A stretch of DNA of 64,000 nt, taken from NCBI GenBank assembly GCA_041504365.1, contig CP167917.1, positions 2,480,001 through 2,544,000 of the forward strand, read 5' to 3'. Shown here in pieces: positions 27,996 through 35,378 of the stretch (positions are counted from its first letter, which is position 1; every line of letters starts with the position of its first letter). A model generated the notes under the pieces. It had not been told where the DNA came from and made no database searches. It saw only the letters and a program-made list of their open reading frames with translations. This DNA is from Dryocola sp. LX212. GTDB lineage: Bacteria > Pseudomonadota > Gammaproteobacteria > Enterobacterales > Enterobacteriaceae. A program made the position numbers and the translations under genes.

Positions 27996-28568
27996 TTCGA
28001 ACTACCTGCATTACCCTATGCGAAGGATGCCCTGGCACCGCATATCTCAGCCGAAACCCTGGAATACCACTATGGCAAACACCATCAAACCTATGTCACT
28101 AACCTGAACAACCTGGTGAAGGGCACGGCTTTTGAAGGGAAATCTCTCGAAGAAATCGTTCGTTCTTCCGAAGGTGGCGTTTTCAACAACGCCGCCCAGG
28201 TATGGAACCACACATTTTACTGGCACTGCCTGGCACCAAACGCGGGCGGCGAACCAGAAGGCGATCTGCTGAACACTATCAATAAAGCTTTTGGCAGCTT
28301 TGCCGACTTTAAGCAGCAGTTTACCGATGCCGCGGTGAAAAACTTTGGCGCGGGCTGGACCTGGCTGGTTAAGAATGCAGACGGCAGCCTGGCCATCGTC
28401 TCTACGTCTAACGCAGGCACGCCGCTGACCACCGACGCGAAGCCGTTGTTGACCGTTGATGTATGGGAACACGCTTATTACATCGACTACCGCAACGCTC
28501 GTCCAAATTATCTGGAGCATTTCTGGGCGCTGGTGAACTGGGATTTCGTGGCGAAGAACCTGGCTTAA
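27990..28568 (+). CDS. sodB: Iron superoxide dismutase
   Basis: SodB is the cytosolic Fe-dependent superoxide dismutase. The 192-residue protein has the four metal ligands His27, His74, Asp157 and His161, with the Fe-type glutamine in NNAAQVWNH at residue 70. GGAG lies before the ATG, and the start region matches the RyhB target, so post-transcriptional repression during iron starvation is expected. A REP-like hairpin and a short terminator-like hairpin follow. Confidence 0.98.
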   Translation: MSFELPALPYAKDALAPHISAETLEYHYGKHHQTYVTNLNNLVKGTAFEGKSLEEIVRSSEGGVFNNAAQVWNHTFYWHCLAPNAGGEPEGDLLNTINKAFGSFADFKQQFTDAAVKNFGAGWTWLVKNADGSLAIVSTSNAGTPLTTDAKPLLTVDVWEHAYYIDYRNARPNYLEHFWALVNWDFVAKNLA

Positions 28569-28612
28569 GCCAGTCTGAAATGCGGCTACGCTTTTTGTAG
28601 CGCTACGCGTAA

Positions 28613-28639
28613 GGTGGATAAGCGCCAGCGCCATCCACC
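28613..28639. repeat. REP-like hairpin after sodB
   Basis: GGTGGAT (28613-28619) and ATCCACC (28633-28639) form a stem around AAGCGCCAGCGCC-type loop sequence. It resembles the hairpins at 40076-40150 (GGATAAGCGC...GC...ATCC), a typical enterobacterial extragenic palindrome. Confidence 0.6.
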
Positions 28640-28663
28640 GGAAGTGACCTAACCATAAAGCGA

Positions 28664-28687
28664 TGGGCCGCAAAAGCGGCCCATTTT
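28664..28687 (+). terminator. Terminator-like hairpin between sodB and ynhF
   Basis: TGGGCCGC/GCGGCCCA (8-bp stem, AAAA loop) is followed by TTTT. It lies between the convergent sodB and ynhF genes and can end sodB transcription. Confidence 0.7.
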
Positions 28688-28689
28688 AA

Positions 28690-28779
28690 TCAGTGCAGAA
28701 CGGCGGTTAAAGCACCTGCTACAATCAGGCTCAGTACGACAACCGTTGTGATAACGGAAAATTTCAGATCGGTGCTCAT
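28690..28779 (-). CDS. ynhF: Small membrane protein YnhF
   Basis: This 29-residue frame translates as MSTDLKFSVITTVVVLSLIV followed by nine more residues (AGALTAVLH). It closely matches E. coli YnhF, a one-helix inner-membrane protein that also lies just upstream of purR. GGAG lies before the ATG. Nearly the whole peptide after residue 7 is one hydrophobic helix. The function is unknown. It is too short for ordinary gene calling. Confidence 0.9.
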   Translation of the reverse strand: MSTDLKFSVITTVVVLSLIVAGALTAVLH

Positions 28780-29015
28780 GGATAATCTCCTTTTATAACC
28801 CTGTAAAGAGTGCGTTCGGAGGGATTTTCCCACAACCAGCAACAAAAATCCTCCTGGATTTATAATGATATTAGTTTTCCCTCTTCCACTTTGCGAAAAG
28901 ATGCGCCAAAATCCTCCGCTAATTTACTGCGTGCTATCAATTCAACGCCCTCCTCCCGCTTTATGTCGCCTTCCCGACATGCCCGCAACCCAAAAGGTTG
29001 CCCTGGAGTTAGCGA

Positions 29016-29031
29016 ACGCAAACGTTTAACA
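29016..29031 (+). promoter_or_regulatory. PurR operator 1 in the purR leader
   Basis: ACGCAAACGTTTAACA matches the PurR operator consensus (ACGCAAACGTTTNCNT type) and lies 45 bp before the purR start. In E. coli purR is autoregulated through two operators, one in the leader and one in the coding region. Confidence 0.85.
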
Positions 29032-29055
29032 CAAGAATTATCAGGAGTTTACGAT

Positions 29056-29076
29056 ATGGCCTGGAGTGATATCTAA
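29056..29076 (+). other. Six-codon mini-ORF coupled to purR
   Basis: ATG-GCC-TGG-AGT-GAT-ATC-TAA encodes MAWSDI. AGGAG sits 8 bases before its ATG, and its TAA shares one base with the purR ATG. This geometry would allow translational coupling. Whether it is translated cannot be told from sequence alone. Confidence 0.35.
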
Positions 29077-30101
29077 TGGCGACAATCAAGGACGTGGCGA
29101 AGCGCGCAAACGTTTCCACTACAACCGTATCACATGTTATTAACAAAACCCGTTTCGTCGCAGAAGAGACGCGCAACGCGGTATGGGCGGCAATTAAAGA
29201 ATTACACTATTCGCCAAGCGCCGTTGCGCGCAGCCTGAAAGTTAATCACACTAAAACGATTGGCCTGCTTGCCACCTCCAGCGAAGCGCCCTATTTCGCC
29301 GAAATCATTGAGGCCGTAGAAAACAGCTGCTTCGAGAAAGGCTACACCCTGATTCTGGGTAACGCGCACAACAACTTTGAAAAGCAGCGCGCCTACCTGT
29401 CGATGATGGCGCAGAAGCGCGTAGACGGCCTGCTGGTGATGTGCTCGGAATACCCGGATACGCTGCTGACCATGCTTGAAGAGTATCGCCATATCCCGAT
29501 GGTGGTGATGGACTGGGGTGAGGCGCGCGCGGACTTTACCGACTCGGTGATTGATAACGCCTTCCGCGGCGGTTATCTGGCCGGACGCTACCTGATTGAG
29601 CGCGGTCACCGTGAGATAGGCGCCATTCCAGGGCAGATGGAACGTAACACCGGCGGTGGTCGCCACGCGGGCTTTATGCAGGCTTTACAGGAGGCAAACA
29701 TTGCCATTCCTGAAAACTGGATCGTGCAGGGCGATTTCGAACCTGAATCCGGCTACCGGGCTATGCAGCAGATCCTCAACCAGTCCCATCGCCCTACCGC
29801 CGTGTTCTGCGGCGGTGACATCATGGCAATGGGCGCGATCTGCGCGGCGGATGAAATGGGCCTGCGAGTCCCGCAGGATATCTCCATTATCGGCTATGAT
29901 AACGTCCGCAACGCCCGCTACTTCTCACCGGCGCTGACCACCATCCACCAGCCAAAAGACTCGCTGGGTGAAACGGCGTTCGGCATGCTGCTGGACCGTA
30001 TCGTCAACAAACGCGAAGAGTCGCAGACCATCGAGGTGCATCCGCGCCTTATTGAGCGCCGCTCCGTCGCGGACGGCCCGTTCCGCGACTATCGCCGCTA
30101 A
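29076..30101 (+). CDS. purR: Purine repressor PurR (LacI family)
   Basis: PurR represses purine and related biosynthetic genes when bound to hypoxanthine or guanine. The 341-residue protein is collinear with E. coli PurR. The N-terminal helix-turn-helix and hinge ([25 protein letters not shown] and the [11 protein letters not shown] hinge) are followed by a periplasmic-binding-like effector domain. Two PurR operators lie in the leader and within the first codons, indicating autoregulation. The stop overlaps the convergent punR stop region by three bases. Confidence 0.98.
   Translation: MATIKDVAKRANVSTTTVSHVINKTRFVAEETRNAVWAAIKELHYSPSAVARSLKVNHTKTIGLLATSSEAPYFAEIIEAVENSCFEKGYTLILGNAHNNFEKQRAYLSMMAQKRVDGLLVMCSEYPDTLLTMLEEYRHIPMVVMDWGEARADFTDSVIDNAFRGGYLAGRYLIERGHREIGAIPGQMERNTGGGRHAGFMQALQEANIAIPENWIVQGDFEPESGYRAMQQILNQSHRPTAVFCGGDIMAMGAICAADEMGLRVPQDISIIGYDNVRNARYFSPALTTIHQPKDSLGETAFGMLLDRIVNKREESQTIEVHPRLIERRSVADGPFRDYRR
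29104..29119 (+). promoter_or_regulatory. PurR operator 2 inside the purR coding region
   Basis: GCGCAAACGTTTCCAC lies in codons 10-15 of purR, the position of the known second autoregulatory operator of E. coli purR. Confidence 0.8.
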
Positions 30102-31036
30102 GCCTCATCTGGAGCCTGGACGTTCGTTTCAGGCTCTTTTAACCACTCCTGGTTCATCGTTTCACTGTCTCCCAGATAATCCAGCAGCCAGCCTAGCGCC
30201 GGTGAGGCATCATTTTGCCGCCAGGTCAGGCAGCATGCCGCGTCCGGGAAAGGATTCTCCAGCTCCAGCTCTTGCCAGCTGCCCGTCTCCAGCCACGGTT
30301 TTGCAATATGCGATGGCACCATGCCGATGCACAATCCGGCGCTAAGGCAATCGGATCCAGACTGCCAGTCCGGCACCACCACGCGATGCTGGTTATCCAG
30401 CAGCCACGTTATGCGTTTGGGAAGCGAACGGGACGTATCTTCCAGCACCAGCGACGGCCATGCGCGTAGATCTTCATCGCTCAGCGCCCCCTCCCGCTGT
30501 GCTAACGGATGGCTGGCGGCCACCACGCAGCGCCAGTTGAGCGTGCCCATATCCCTGAACGCGTAGCGTCCCCCAACGGGAATAGCCTGCGTGGCGCCAA
30601 TAGCCACTTCCACGCGCCCATCGGCCAGCGCGTCCCACACGCCGTTGAAGACCTCCTGGAAAATGCGCAGTTCGATATCCGGAAAGTGGCGATAAAAATC
30701 GAGCACCAGCTGCCGCGTTCTTTCAGGCTTCACGATGTTATCCACCGCAATAGCCAGGTGCCCGCGCCATCCGTTGGCAATTTGCTGGCACTGCTGCCGC
30801 GTCGCCATCATTTTTTTGATAACAGATCGCCCTTCCTTCAAAAAGAAGGCGCCAGCGGGGGTCAATTCTACATCCCGATGGCGGCGCTCGAACAGGGGAA
30901 CCGCCAGCCATTCCTCAAGCTGCCGGACCGTGTAGCTGATGGCAGACGGAACGCGGTGCAGCTCCTGTGCGGCTCCGCTGAAACTGCCGTTGCGCGCGAC
31001 CGCATCAATCACCTCGAGGGAATATTCAGACCACAT
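30098..31036 (-). CDS. punR: LysR-family regulator PunR (YdhB)
   Basis: PunR (formerly YdhB) is a LysR-type activator of the divergent purine nucleoside transporter gene punC. From the ATG at 31036 it is 312 residues, beginning [20 protein letters not shown], with the winged helix-turn-helix [23 protein letters not shown] and a C-terminal effector domain. The frame is open ten codons further upstream, but family alignment supports 31036. An 8-bp inverted repeat with 11-bp spacing in the punR-punC gap is a candidate binding site. Confidence 0.94.
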   Translation of the reverse strand: MWSEYSLEVIDAVARNGSFSGAAQELHRVPSAISYTVRQLEEWLAVPLFERRHRDVELTPAGAFFLKEGRSVIKKMMATRQQCQQIANGWRGHLAIAVDNIVKPERTRQLVLDFYRHFPDIELRIFQEVFNGVWDALADGRVEVAIGATQAIPVGGRYAFRDMGTLNWRCVVAASHPLAQREGALSDEDLRAWPSLVLEDTSRSLPKRITWLLDNQHRVVVPDWQSGSDCLSAGLCIGMVPSHIAKPWLETGSWQELELENPFPDAACCLTWRQNDASPALGWLLDYLGDSETMNQEWLKEPETNVQAPDEA

Positions 31037-31051
31037 AATTTCTGCCTGCAA

Positions 31052-31078
31052 AATATTTGAATGCAATCTACAAATATT
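31052..31078. promoter_or_regulatory. Inverted repeat between punR and punC, candidate PunR site
   Basis: AATATTTG and CAAATATT form a perfect inverted repeat separated by 11 bp. It lies 15 bp from the punR start and 74 bp before the punC start. The size and position fit a LysR-type operator; the assignment to PunR is inferred from position. Confidence 0.5.
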
Positions 31079-31151
31079 AGCGTTTCACAAGCCAGTTTGC
31101 ACTCCGTACACTCCGGGCGCTGATTACCTGCAAATCATTCAAGAGATAACT

Positions 31152-32348
31152 ATGCAACCATCAAAAGGATTTCTAATCTGGCTCGCCGGTCTGAGCGTGC
31201 TGGGTTTCCTTGCCACCGACATGTATTTACCGGCTTTTGCCGCTATCCAGCAGGATCTCAACACCGAGGCCTCAGCGGTCAGCGCGAGCCTTAGCCTGTT
31301 TTTAGCCGGCTTTGCCTTCGCGCAGCTGATGTGGGGACCCATGTCGGACCTCTTCGGACGTAAACCCATCCTGCTGGCGGGCTTAAGCATTTTCGCCGTC
31401 AGCTGCCTGGGCATGCTGTGGGTGGAGAGCGCAACGACGCTGCTGGTGCTGCGCTTTATTCAGGCGGTGGGCGTCTGTTCTGCGGCGGTAAGCTGGCAGG
31501 CGCTGGTGACGGACTACTATCCCGCCAGCCGCGCAAACCGTATTTTCGCCACTATTATGCCGCTGGTGGGCCTTTCTCCGGCGCTGGCTCCGCTGCTGGG
31601 CAGCTGGATCCTTAACCATTTCGAATGGCAGGCTATCTTCGCCACGCTGTTTGCCATTACGCTGCTCCTGATGATCCCCACGCTGCGCCTCAAGCCTCGC
31701 ACCCAGCACCATCCGCAGACTGAAGAAAACAAAGTGAGCTTTATGTCGCTGCTGCGCTCGCGCGTTTACAGCGGCAACGTACTGATTTACGCGGCCTGCT
31801 CCGCAAGCTTCTTCGCATGGCTGACCGGCTCACCGTTTATTCTTAACGACATGGGCTACAGCCCTTCAGCTATCGGCCTGAGCTATATGCCGCAGACCAT
31901 TGCGTTTCTGGTGGGCGGCTACGGCTGCCGCAGCGCGCTGCAGAAGTGGAGCGGTAAGCAGATGCTGCCGTGGCTGCTGGTCCTTTATACTCTGAGCATT
32001 TTCGGCACCTGGGGCGTAGCGGCCAGCGGCCATGCAAACCTGACGCTGCTGCTTATTCCGTTTTGCATCATGGCGATGGCTAACGGCGCGATTTACCCGA
32101 TTGTGGTTGCTTCTGCCCTGCTGCCGTTCCCGCAGGCGACCGGTAAAGCTGCCGCGCTGCAGAACACCCTGCAGCTTGGCCTGTGCTTCTTTGCAAGCCT
32201 GATGGTTTCCTGGCTGGTTTCCAGCGCGCTGCTGACCACGACAAGCGTCATGCTGACGACCGTCGTACTGGCGATGCTGGGCTACCTGATGCAGCGTAGC
32301 AAAGGTGCCGAGGCCTGGGAGGCCAAAGAAGCGCATCACCACTCGTAA
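31152..32348 (+). CDS. punC: Purine nucleoside MFS transporter PunC (YdhC)
   Basis: PunC (formerly YdhC) is a 12-helix DHA1/Bcr-type MFS transporter shown in E. coli to support purine nucleoside use. From the ATG at 31152 it is 398 residues, starting [20 protein letters not shown]. It has the DHA1 motifs MYLPAFAAI and [17 protein letters not shown] in the loop after helix 2. It is divergent from punR and close to purR, a small purine-related cluster. No terminator follows for about 120 bp. Confidence 0.94.
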   Translation: MQPSKGFLIWLAGLSVLGFLATDMYLPAFAAIQQDLNTEASAVSASLSLFLAGFAFAQLMWGPMSDLFGRKPILLAGLSIFAVSCLGMLWVESATTLLVLRFIQAVGVCSAAVSWQALVTDYYPASRANRIFATIMPLVGLSPALAPLLGSWILNHFEWQAIFATLFAITLLLMIPTLRLKPRTQHHPQTEENKVSFMSLLRSRVYSGNVLIYAACSASFFAWLTGSPFILNDMGYSPSAIGLSYMPQTIAFLVGGYGCRSALQKWSGKQMLPWLLVLYTLSIFGTWGVAASGHANLTLLLIPFCIMAMANGAIYPIVVASALLPFPQATGKAAALQNTLQLGLCFFASLMVSWLVSSALLTTTSVMLTTVVLAMLGYLMQRSKGAEAWEAKEAHHHS

Positions 32349-32381
32349 GGTAACCTGAGCGATAATGTTGAAATCAGGTTA

Positions 32382-32393
32382 TTAGCTTGCTAA
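32382..32393. promoter_or_regulatory. Second perfect SlyA box, just upstream of the distal cfa promoter
   Basis: TTAGCTTGCTAA is identical over 12 bp to the box at slyA (13801-13812) and is the reverse complement of TTAGCAAGCTAA. It lies 10 bp upstream of the -35 element of the distal cfa promoter. Confidence 0.55.
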
Positions 32394-32403
32394 CGATAAA
32401 GCG

Positions 32404-32432
32404 TTGAATCATCTGATTTTCAGGCTTATACT
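32404..32432 (+). promoter_or_regulatory. Distal sigma70-type promoter of cfa
   Basis: TTGAAT (32404-32409), a 17-bp spacer and TATACT (32427-32432) form a strong promoter. The predicted leader is about 215 nt, close to the long cfa transcript described in E. coli and Salmonella. Confidence 0.7.
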
Positions 32433-32470
32433 CAAAACGGCTCGATGAGTACCACTATAAAGAATGTGTA

Positions 32471-32499
32471 ACGGGAGCCCTTGTGCTCCCGTTTTTTTT
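32471..32499 (+). terminator. Intrinsic terminator between punC and cfa, inside the long cfa leader
   Basis: ACGGGAGC (32471-32478) and GCTCCCGT (32485-32492) form an 8-bp stem followed by a run of T. It may end punC transcription, but it also lies about 32 nt into the leader made from the distal cfa promoter, where it could act as an attenuator. Confidence 0.85.
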
Positions 32500-32546
32500 A
32501 TTTGTTTTCTCTTTAGTTTTTGCGGGCTCTTGCCCCTTTCTCTTTC

Positions 32547-32556
32547 CTACGTCGGA
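32547..32556 (+). promoter_or_regulatory. Likely RydC sRNA pairing site in the cfa leader
   Basis: CTACGTCGGA pairs with the 5' end of RydC (UCCGAUGUAG as recalled from E. coli and Salmonella) with one G-U pair. It lies 98-107 nt before the cfa start, the same place as the known RydC site that stabilises the long cfa mRNA. Confidence 0.6.
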
Positions 32557-32653
32557 TATCAGGCACGCGGATTTTTCCGTGAGATTTCTCACATACCCAA
32601 AATAGCGTCTACGCTGTTTGAAGGTTCCTCGCACAGAAGGTGTTGGAGAAGCT

Positions 32654-33802
32654 ATGAGTTCATCGTGTATAGAAGAAGTCAGCATACGAGATAACGAATG
32701 GTATCGTATCGCGAACGAAATGCTCACCCGGGCAGGGATCACCGTTAATGGCCCCCATCCCTTTGATATTCAGGTAAAACATCCCGATTTTTTTAAACGC
32801 GTCCTGCAGGAAGGTTCACTCGGCCTGGGTGAAAGCTTTATGGACGGCTGGTGGGACTGCGAACGCCTGGATGCCTTTTTCAGCAAGGTCATTCGTGCCG
32901 GTCTGGAGCATCAGCTCCCGCACCATATTAAAGACACCCTTCGCATTGCTGCCGCCCGCCTCGTCAATCTGCAAAGTAAAAAACGCGCCTGGATAGTCGG
33001 CAAAGAACATTACGATCTTGGCAACGACCTGTTCAGCCGCATGCTTGACGAGCATATGCAATACTCCTGCGGCTACTGGAAAGAAGCCGCCACCCTTAGC
33101 GAAGCGCAGGATGCCAAGCTCAAAATGATCTGTGACAAGCTGCATATGGAGCCGGGGATGACCCTGCTTGATATCGGCTGCGGCTGGGGTGGGCTTGCGG
33201 AGTACGCCGCGCGTCATTACGGCGTAAAAGTACACGGCGTCACCATTTCGGCCGAGCAGCAGAAAATGGCTCAGGACCGCTGCGCCGGGCTGGACGTGAC
33301 TATTCTGCTTCAGGACTACCGTGACCTGAACGAGCAGTTCGACCGAATCGTCTCGGTGGGCATGTTTGAACACGTCGGGCCAAAAAACTACGCCACTTAT
33401 TTCAAGGTGGTGGACCGCAACCTGAAGCCGGACGGTATTTTCCTGCTCCACACCATCGGCTCGAATAAAACCGATAACAATGTGGATCCGTGGATTGATA
33501 AATACATCTTCCCGAACGGCTGCCTGCCCTCCGTGCGCCAAATTGCCGAAGCGAGCGAAGGCCATTTCGTGATGGAAGACTGGCACAACTTCGGCGCCGA
33601 CTACGATAAAACGCTGATGGCGTGGGACGAACGCTTCCACGCAAGCTGGCCGGAAATAGCTGATAACTATTCTGAACGTTTCAAACGCATGTTCAGTTAC
33701 TACCTTAACGCCTGCGCCGGAGCCTTCCGGGCAAGGGATATCCAGCTGTGGCAGGTCGTCTTCAGCCGCGGCGTTGAGAACGGTCTGCGGGTGCCGCACT
33801 AA
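32654..33802 (+). CDS. cfa: Cyclopropane-fatty-acyl-phospholipid synthase
   Basis: Cfa uses S-adenosylmethionine to convert unsaturated acyl chains of membrane phospholipids to cyclopropane fatty acids, which protects against acid and stationary-phase stress. From the ATG at 32654 it is 382 residues, as in E. coli, starting MSSSCIEEVSIRDNEWYRIA. The SAM-binding motif is LLDIGCGWGGLAEYAA; the catalytic-domain block FDRIVSVGMFEHVGPKNY and the C-terminal CAGAFRARDIQLWQVVFSRG are intact. The long leader carries a SlyA-type box, a sigma70 promoter, a terminator hairpin and a RydC site. Confidence 0.97.
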   Translation: MSSSCIEEVSIRDNEWYRIANEMLTRAGITVNGPHPFDIQVKHPDFFKRVLQEGSLGLGESFMDGWWDCERLDAFFSKVIRAGLEHQLPHHIKDTLRIAAARLVNLQSKKRAWIVGKEHYDLGNDLFSRMLDEHMQYSCGYWKEAATLSEAQDAKLKMICDKLHMEPGMTLLDIGCGWGGLAEYAARHYGVKVHGVTISAEQQKMAQDRCAGLDVTILLQDYRDLNEQFDRIVSVGMFEHVGPKNYATYFKVVDRNLKPDGIFLLHTIGSNKTDNNVDPWIDKYIFPNGCLPSVRQIAEASEGHFVMEDWHNFGADYDKTLMAWDERFHASWPEIADNYSERFKRMFSYYLNACAGAFRARDIQLWQVVFSRGVENGLRVPH

Positions 33803-33807
33803 TGACG

Positions 33808-33833
33808 TTAACCCCGGCACTCGCCGGGGTTAA
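33808..33833 (+). terminator. Hairpin after cfa, probable terminator
   Basis: A perfect 11-bp stem, TTAACCCCGGC/GCCGGGGTTAA, with an ACTC loop follows the cfa stop. The downstream T content is low, so termination efficiency is uncertain. Confidence 0.65.
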
Positions 33834-33869
33834 TACTTTCCCCTGTTTTGCAGCAACTTCTTAACAATT

Positions 33870-33885
33870 CGTGATCGCCATCACG
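33870..33885 (+). promoter_or_regulatory. CRP-like site upstream of the beta-glucoside PTS unit
   Basis: CGTGATCGCCATCACG is a symmetrical GTGA-N6-TCAC dyad about 66 bp upstream of the LacI-type operator. This fits catabolite control of a sugar-utilisation operon. Confidence 0.55.
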
Positions 33886-33943
33886 TTTTATCGCCGTAAA
33901 ATTCTGTCAGTTTGATCCCGTTAACAATTATGAACCTCCCGAG

Positions 33944-33959
33944 TGGAAACCGGTTTCCA
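33944..33959. promoter_or_regulatory. Perfect 16-bp LacI-type operator upstream of the PTS IIC gene
   Basis: TGGAAACCGGTTTCCA is a perfect palindrome with the central CG typical of LacI/GalR-family operators. It lies 50 bp before the IIC start. The LacI-family gene at 36821 is the likely cognate regulator. Confidence 0.8.
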
Positions 33960-34009
33960 TTGTGTTTCACAATAGGCGAACTTACCGTGACACAAGCAAG
34001 GATACCGCC

Positions 34010-35329
34010 ATGAGCATGTACCAAAAAATGGTCAATGTGATTGAGCAAAAAGTGACCCCGCTGGCGGGGACCATGGGCTCTCAGCGCCACGTCATCGCCA
34101 TCCGCGACGGCTTTATTGCCGCGCTGCCGTTTATGATAATCGGTTCATTCCTGTTAGTTTTTATCTTCCCCCCCTTTTCACCCGACAGCAGCTGGCGTTT
34201 TGCCCGCGGCTGGCTTAATTTTTCGCTAAAGTACCGCGATCAGCTGATGCTGCCGTTCAACCTCAGCATGGGGGTGATGACGTTCTTCATCTCCGTCGGC
34301 ATTGGCGCAAGCCTGGGCAAGCATTACCAGCTCGACCCGATCATGACCGGGCTGCTAGCTTTTATGGCGTTTCTGCTGGTTGCGGCTCCGTATAAAGACG
34401 GGCATATCTCGACGCAATATTTCTCCGGCCAGGGCATTTTCACCGCCCTGATCACCGCGATTTACGCCAGCGAAATGTATTCGTTCCTCAAGCGCCACAA
34501 CATTACGATTCGGCTGCCAAAAGAGGTGCCCACCGGCGTTGCACGCTCCTTTGAAATCCTCATCCCCGTAGTGGTGATTGTCTTTACGCTGCATCCGCTC
34601 AACCTGCTGATTGAAGCCACAACGGGCATGATTCTGCCCGAGGCAATCATGCACCTGCTCGCCCCGCTGGTTTCGGCCTCCGACTCGCTGCCCGCGATCC
34701 TTATCTCGGTATTTATCTGCCAAATCCTGTGGTTTGCCGGAATACACGGCGCATTGATTGTCACCGGCATAATGAACCCGTTCTGGATGGCCAACCTTTC
34801 GGCTAACCAGACCGCGCTGGCCGCGGGCGAAGCGCTGCCGCATATCTATCTGCAGGGCTTCTGGGACCACTATCTGCTGATTGGCGGCGTGGGGTCGACG
34901 CTGCCGCTGGCCTTCCTGCTGCTCCGCAGCCGCGCCGTGCATCTGCGCACCATCGGCAAAATGGGCGTCGTGCCAAGCTTTTTTAACATCAACGAGCCTA
35001 TTCTGTTCGGGACGCCCATCATCATGAACCCGGTGTTTTTCCTGCCGTTCACCCTGGTGCCGATGATTAACGCCACGCTTGCGTACATCGCTACCAAACT
35101 AGGCTGGATTGCACAGGTCGTTTCACTGACGCCGTGGACGACGCCCGCGCCAATTGGGGCTTCATGGGCCGCAAACTGGGCGGTAAGTCCCGTAATCATG
35201 TGCCTGATTTGTATGGTGATGTCGGCTGTGATGTATTACCCCTTCCTGAAGGCCTACGAGCGCACCCTGCTGAAGCAGGACGAAGAGCGTGGCGCACAGG
35301 AAGAAGAAAGCCCGGTTACCGTCAACTGA
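34010..35329 (+). CDS. PTS cellobiose/beta-glucoside-type transporter subunit IIC
   Basis: This 439-residue membrane protein belongs to the lactose/cellobiose family of PTS IIC permeases (CelB/ChbC type). It begins MSMYQKMVNVIEQKVTPLAG. About ten hydrophobic segments are present, plus the substrate-site signature FNINEPILFGTPIIMNPVFFLPF (near residue 330), which contains the conserved NEP motif. The ATG at 34010 is chosen from family N-termini and AAGGAT upstream. No IIA or IIB gene is present in the cluster, so phosphate must come from PTS components encoded elsewhere. A GH1 enzyme and a LacI regulator follow. Confidence 0.9.
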   Translation: MSMYQKMVNVIEQKVTPLAGTMGSQRHVIAIRDGFIAALPFMIIGSFLLVFIFPPFSPDSSWRFARGWLNFSLKYRDQLMLPFNLSMGVMTFFISVGIGASLGKHYQLDPIMTGLLAFMAFLLVAAPYKDGHISTQYFSGQGIFTALITAIYASEMYSFLKRHNITIRLPKEVPTGVARSFEILIPVVVIVFTLHPLNLLIEATTGMILPEAIMHLLAPLVSASDSLPAILISVFICQILWFAGIHGALIVTGIMNPFWMANLSANQTALAAGEALPHIYLQGFWDHYLLIGGVGSTLPLAFLLLRSRAVHLRTIGKMGVVPSFFNINEPILFGTPIIMNPVFFLPFTLVPMINATLAYIATKLGWIAQVVSLTPWTTPAPIGASWAANWAVSPVIMCLICMVMSAVMYYPFLKAYERTLLKQDEERGAQEEESPVTVN

Positions 35330-35378
35330 ACATTTATTGCCTGCCGGTCTGGCAGGCACGTCCAAAGAGGAAGAAGTA

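Noticed and set aside
28810-29076. 88-codon frame upstream of purR
   Set aside because: Its N-terminal part looks non-coding and crosses the purR promoter and operator. Only the last six codons have a ribosome binding site, and these are recorded separately.
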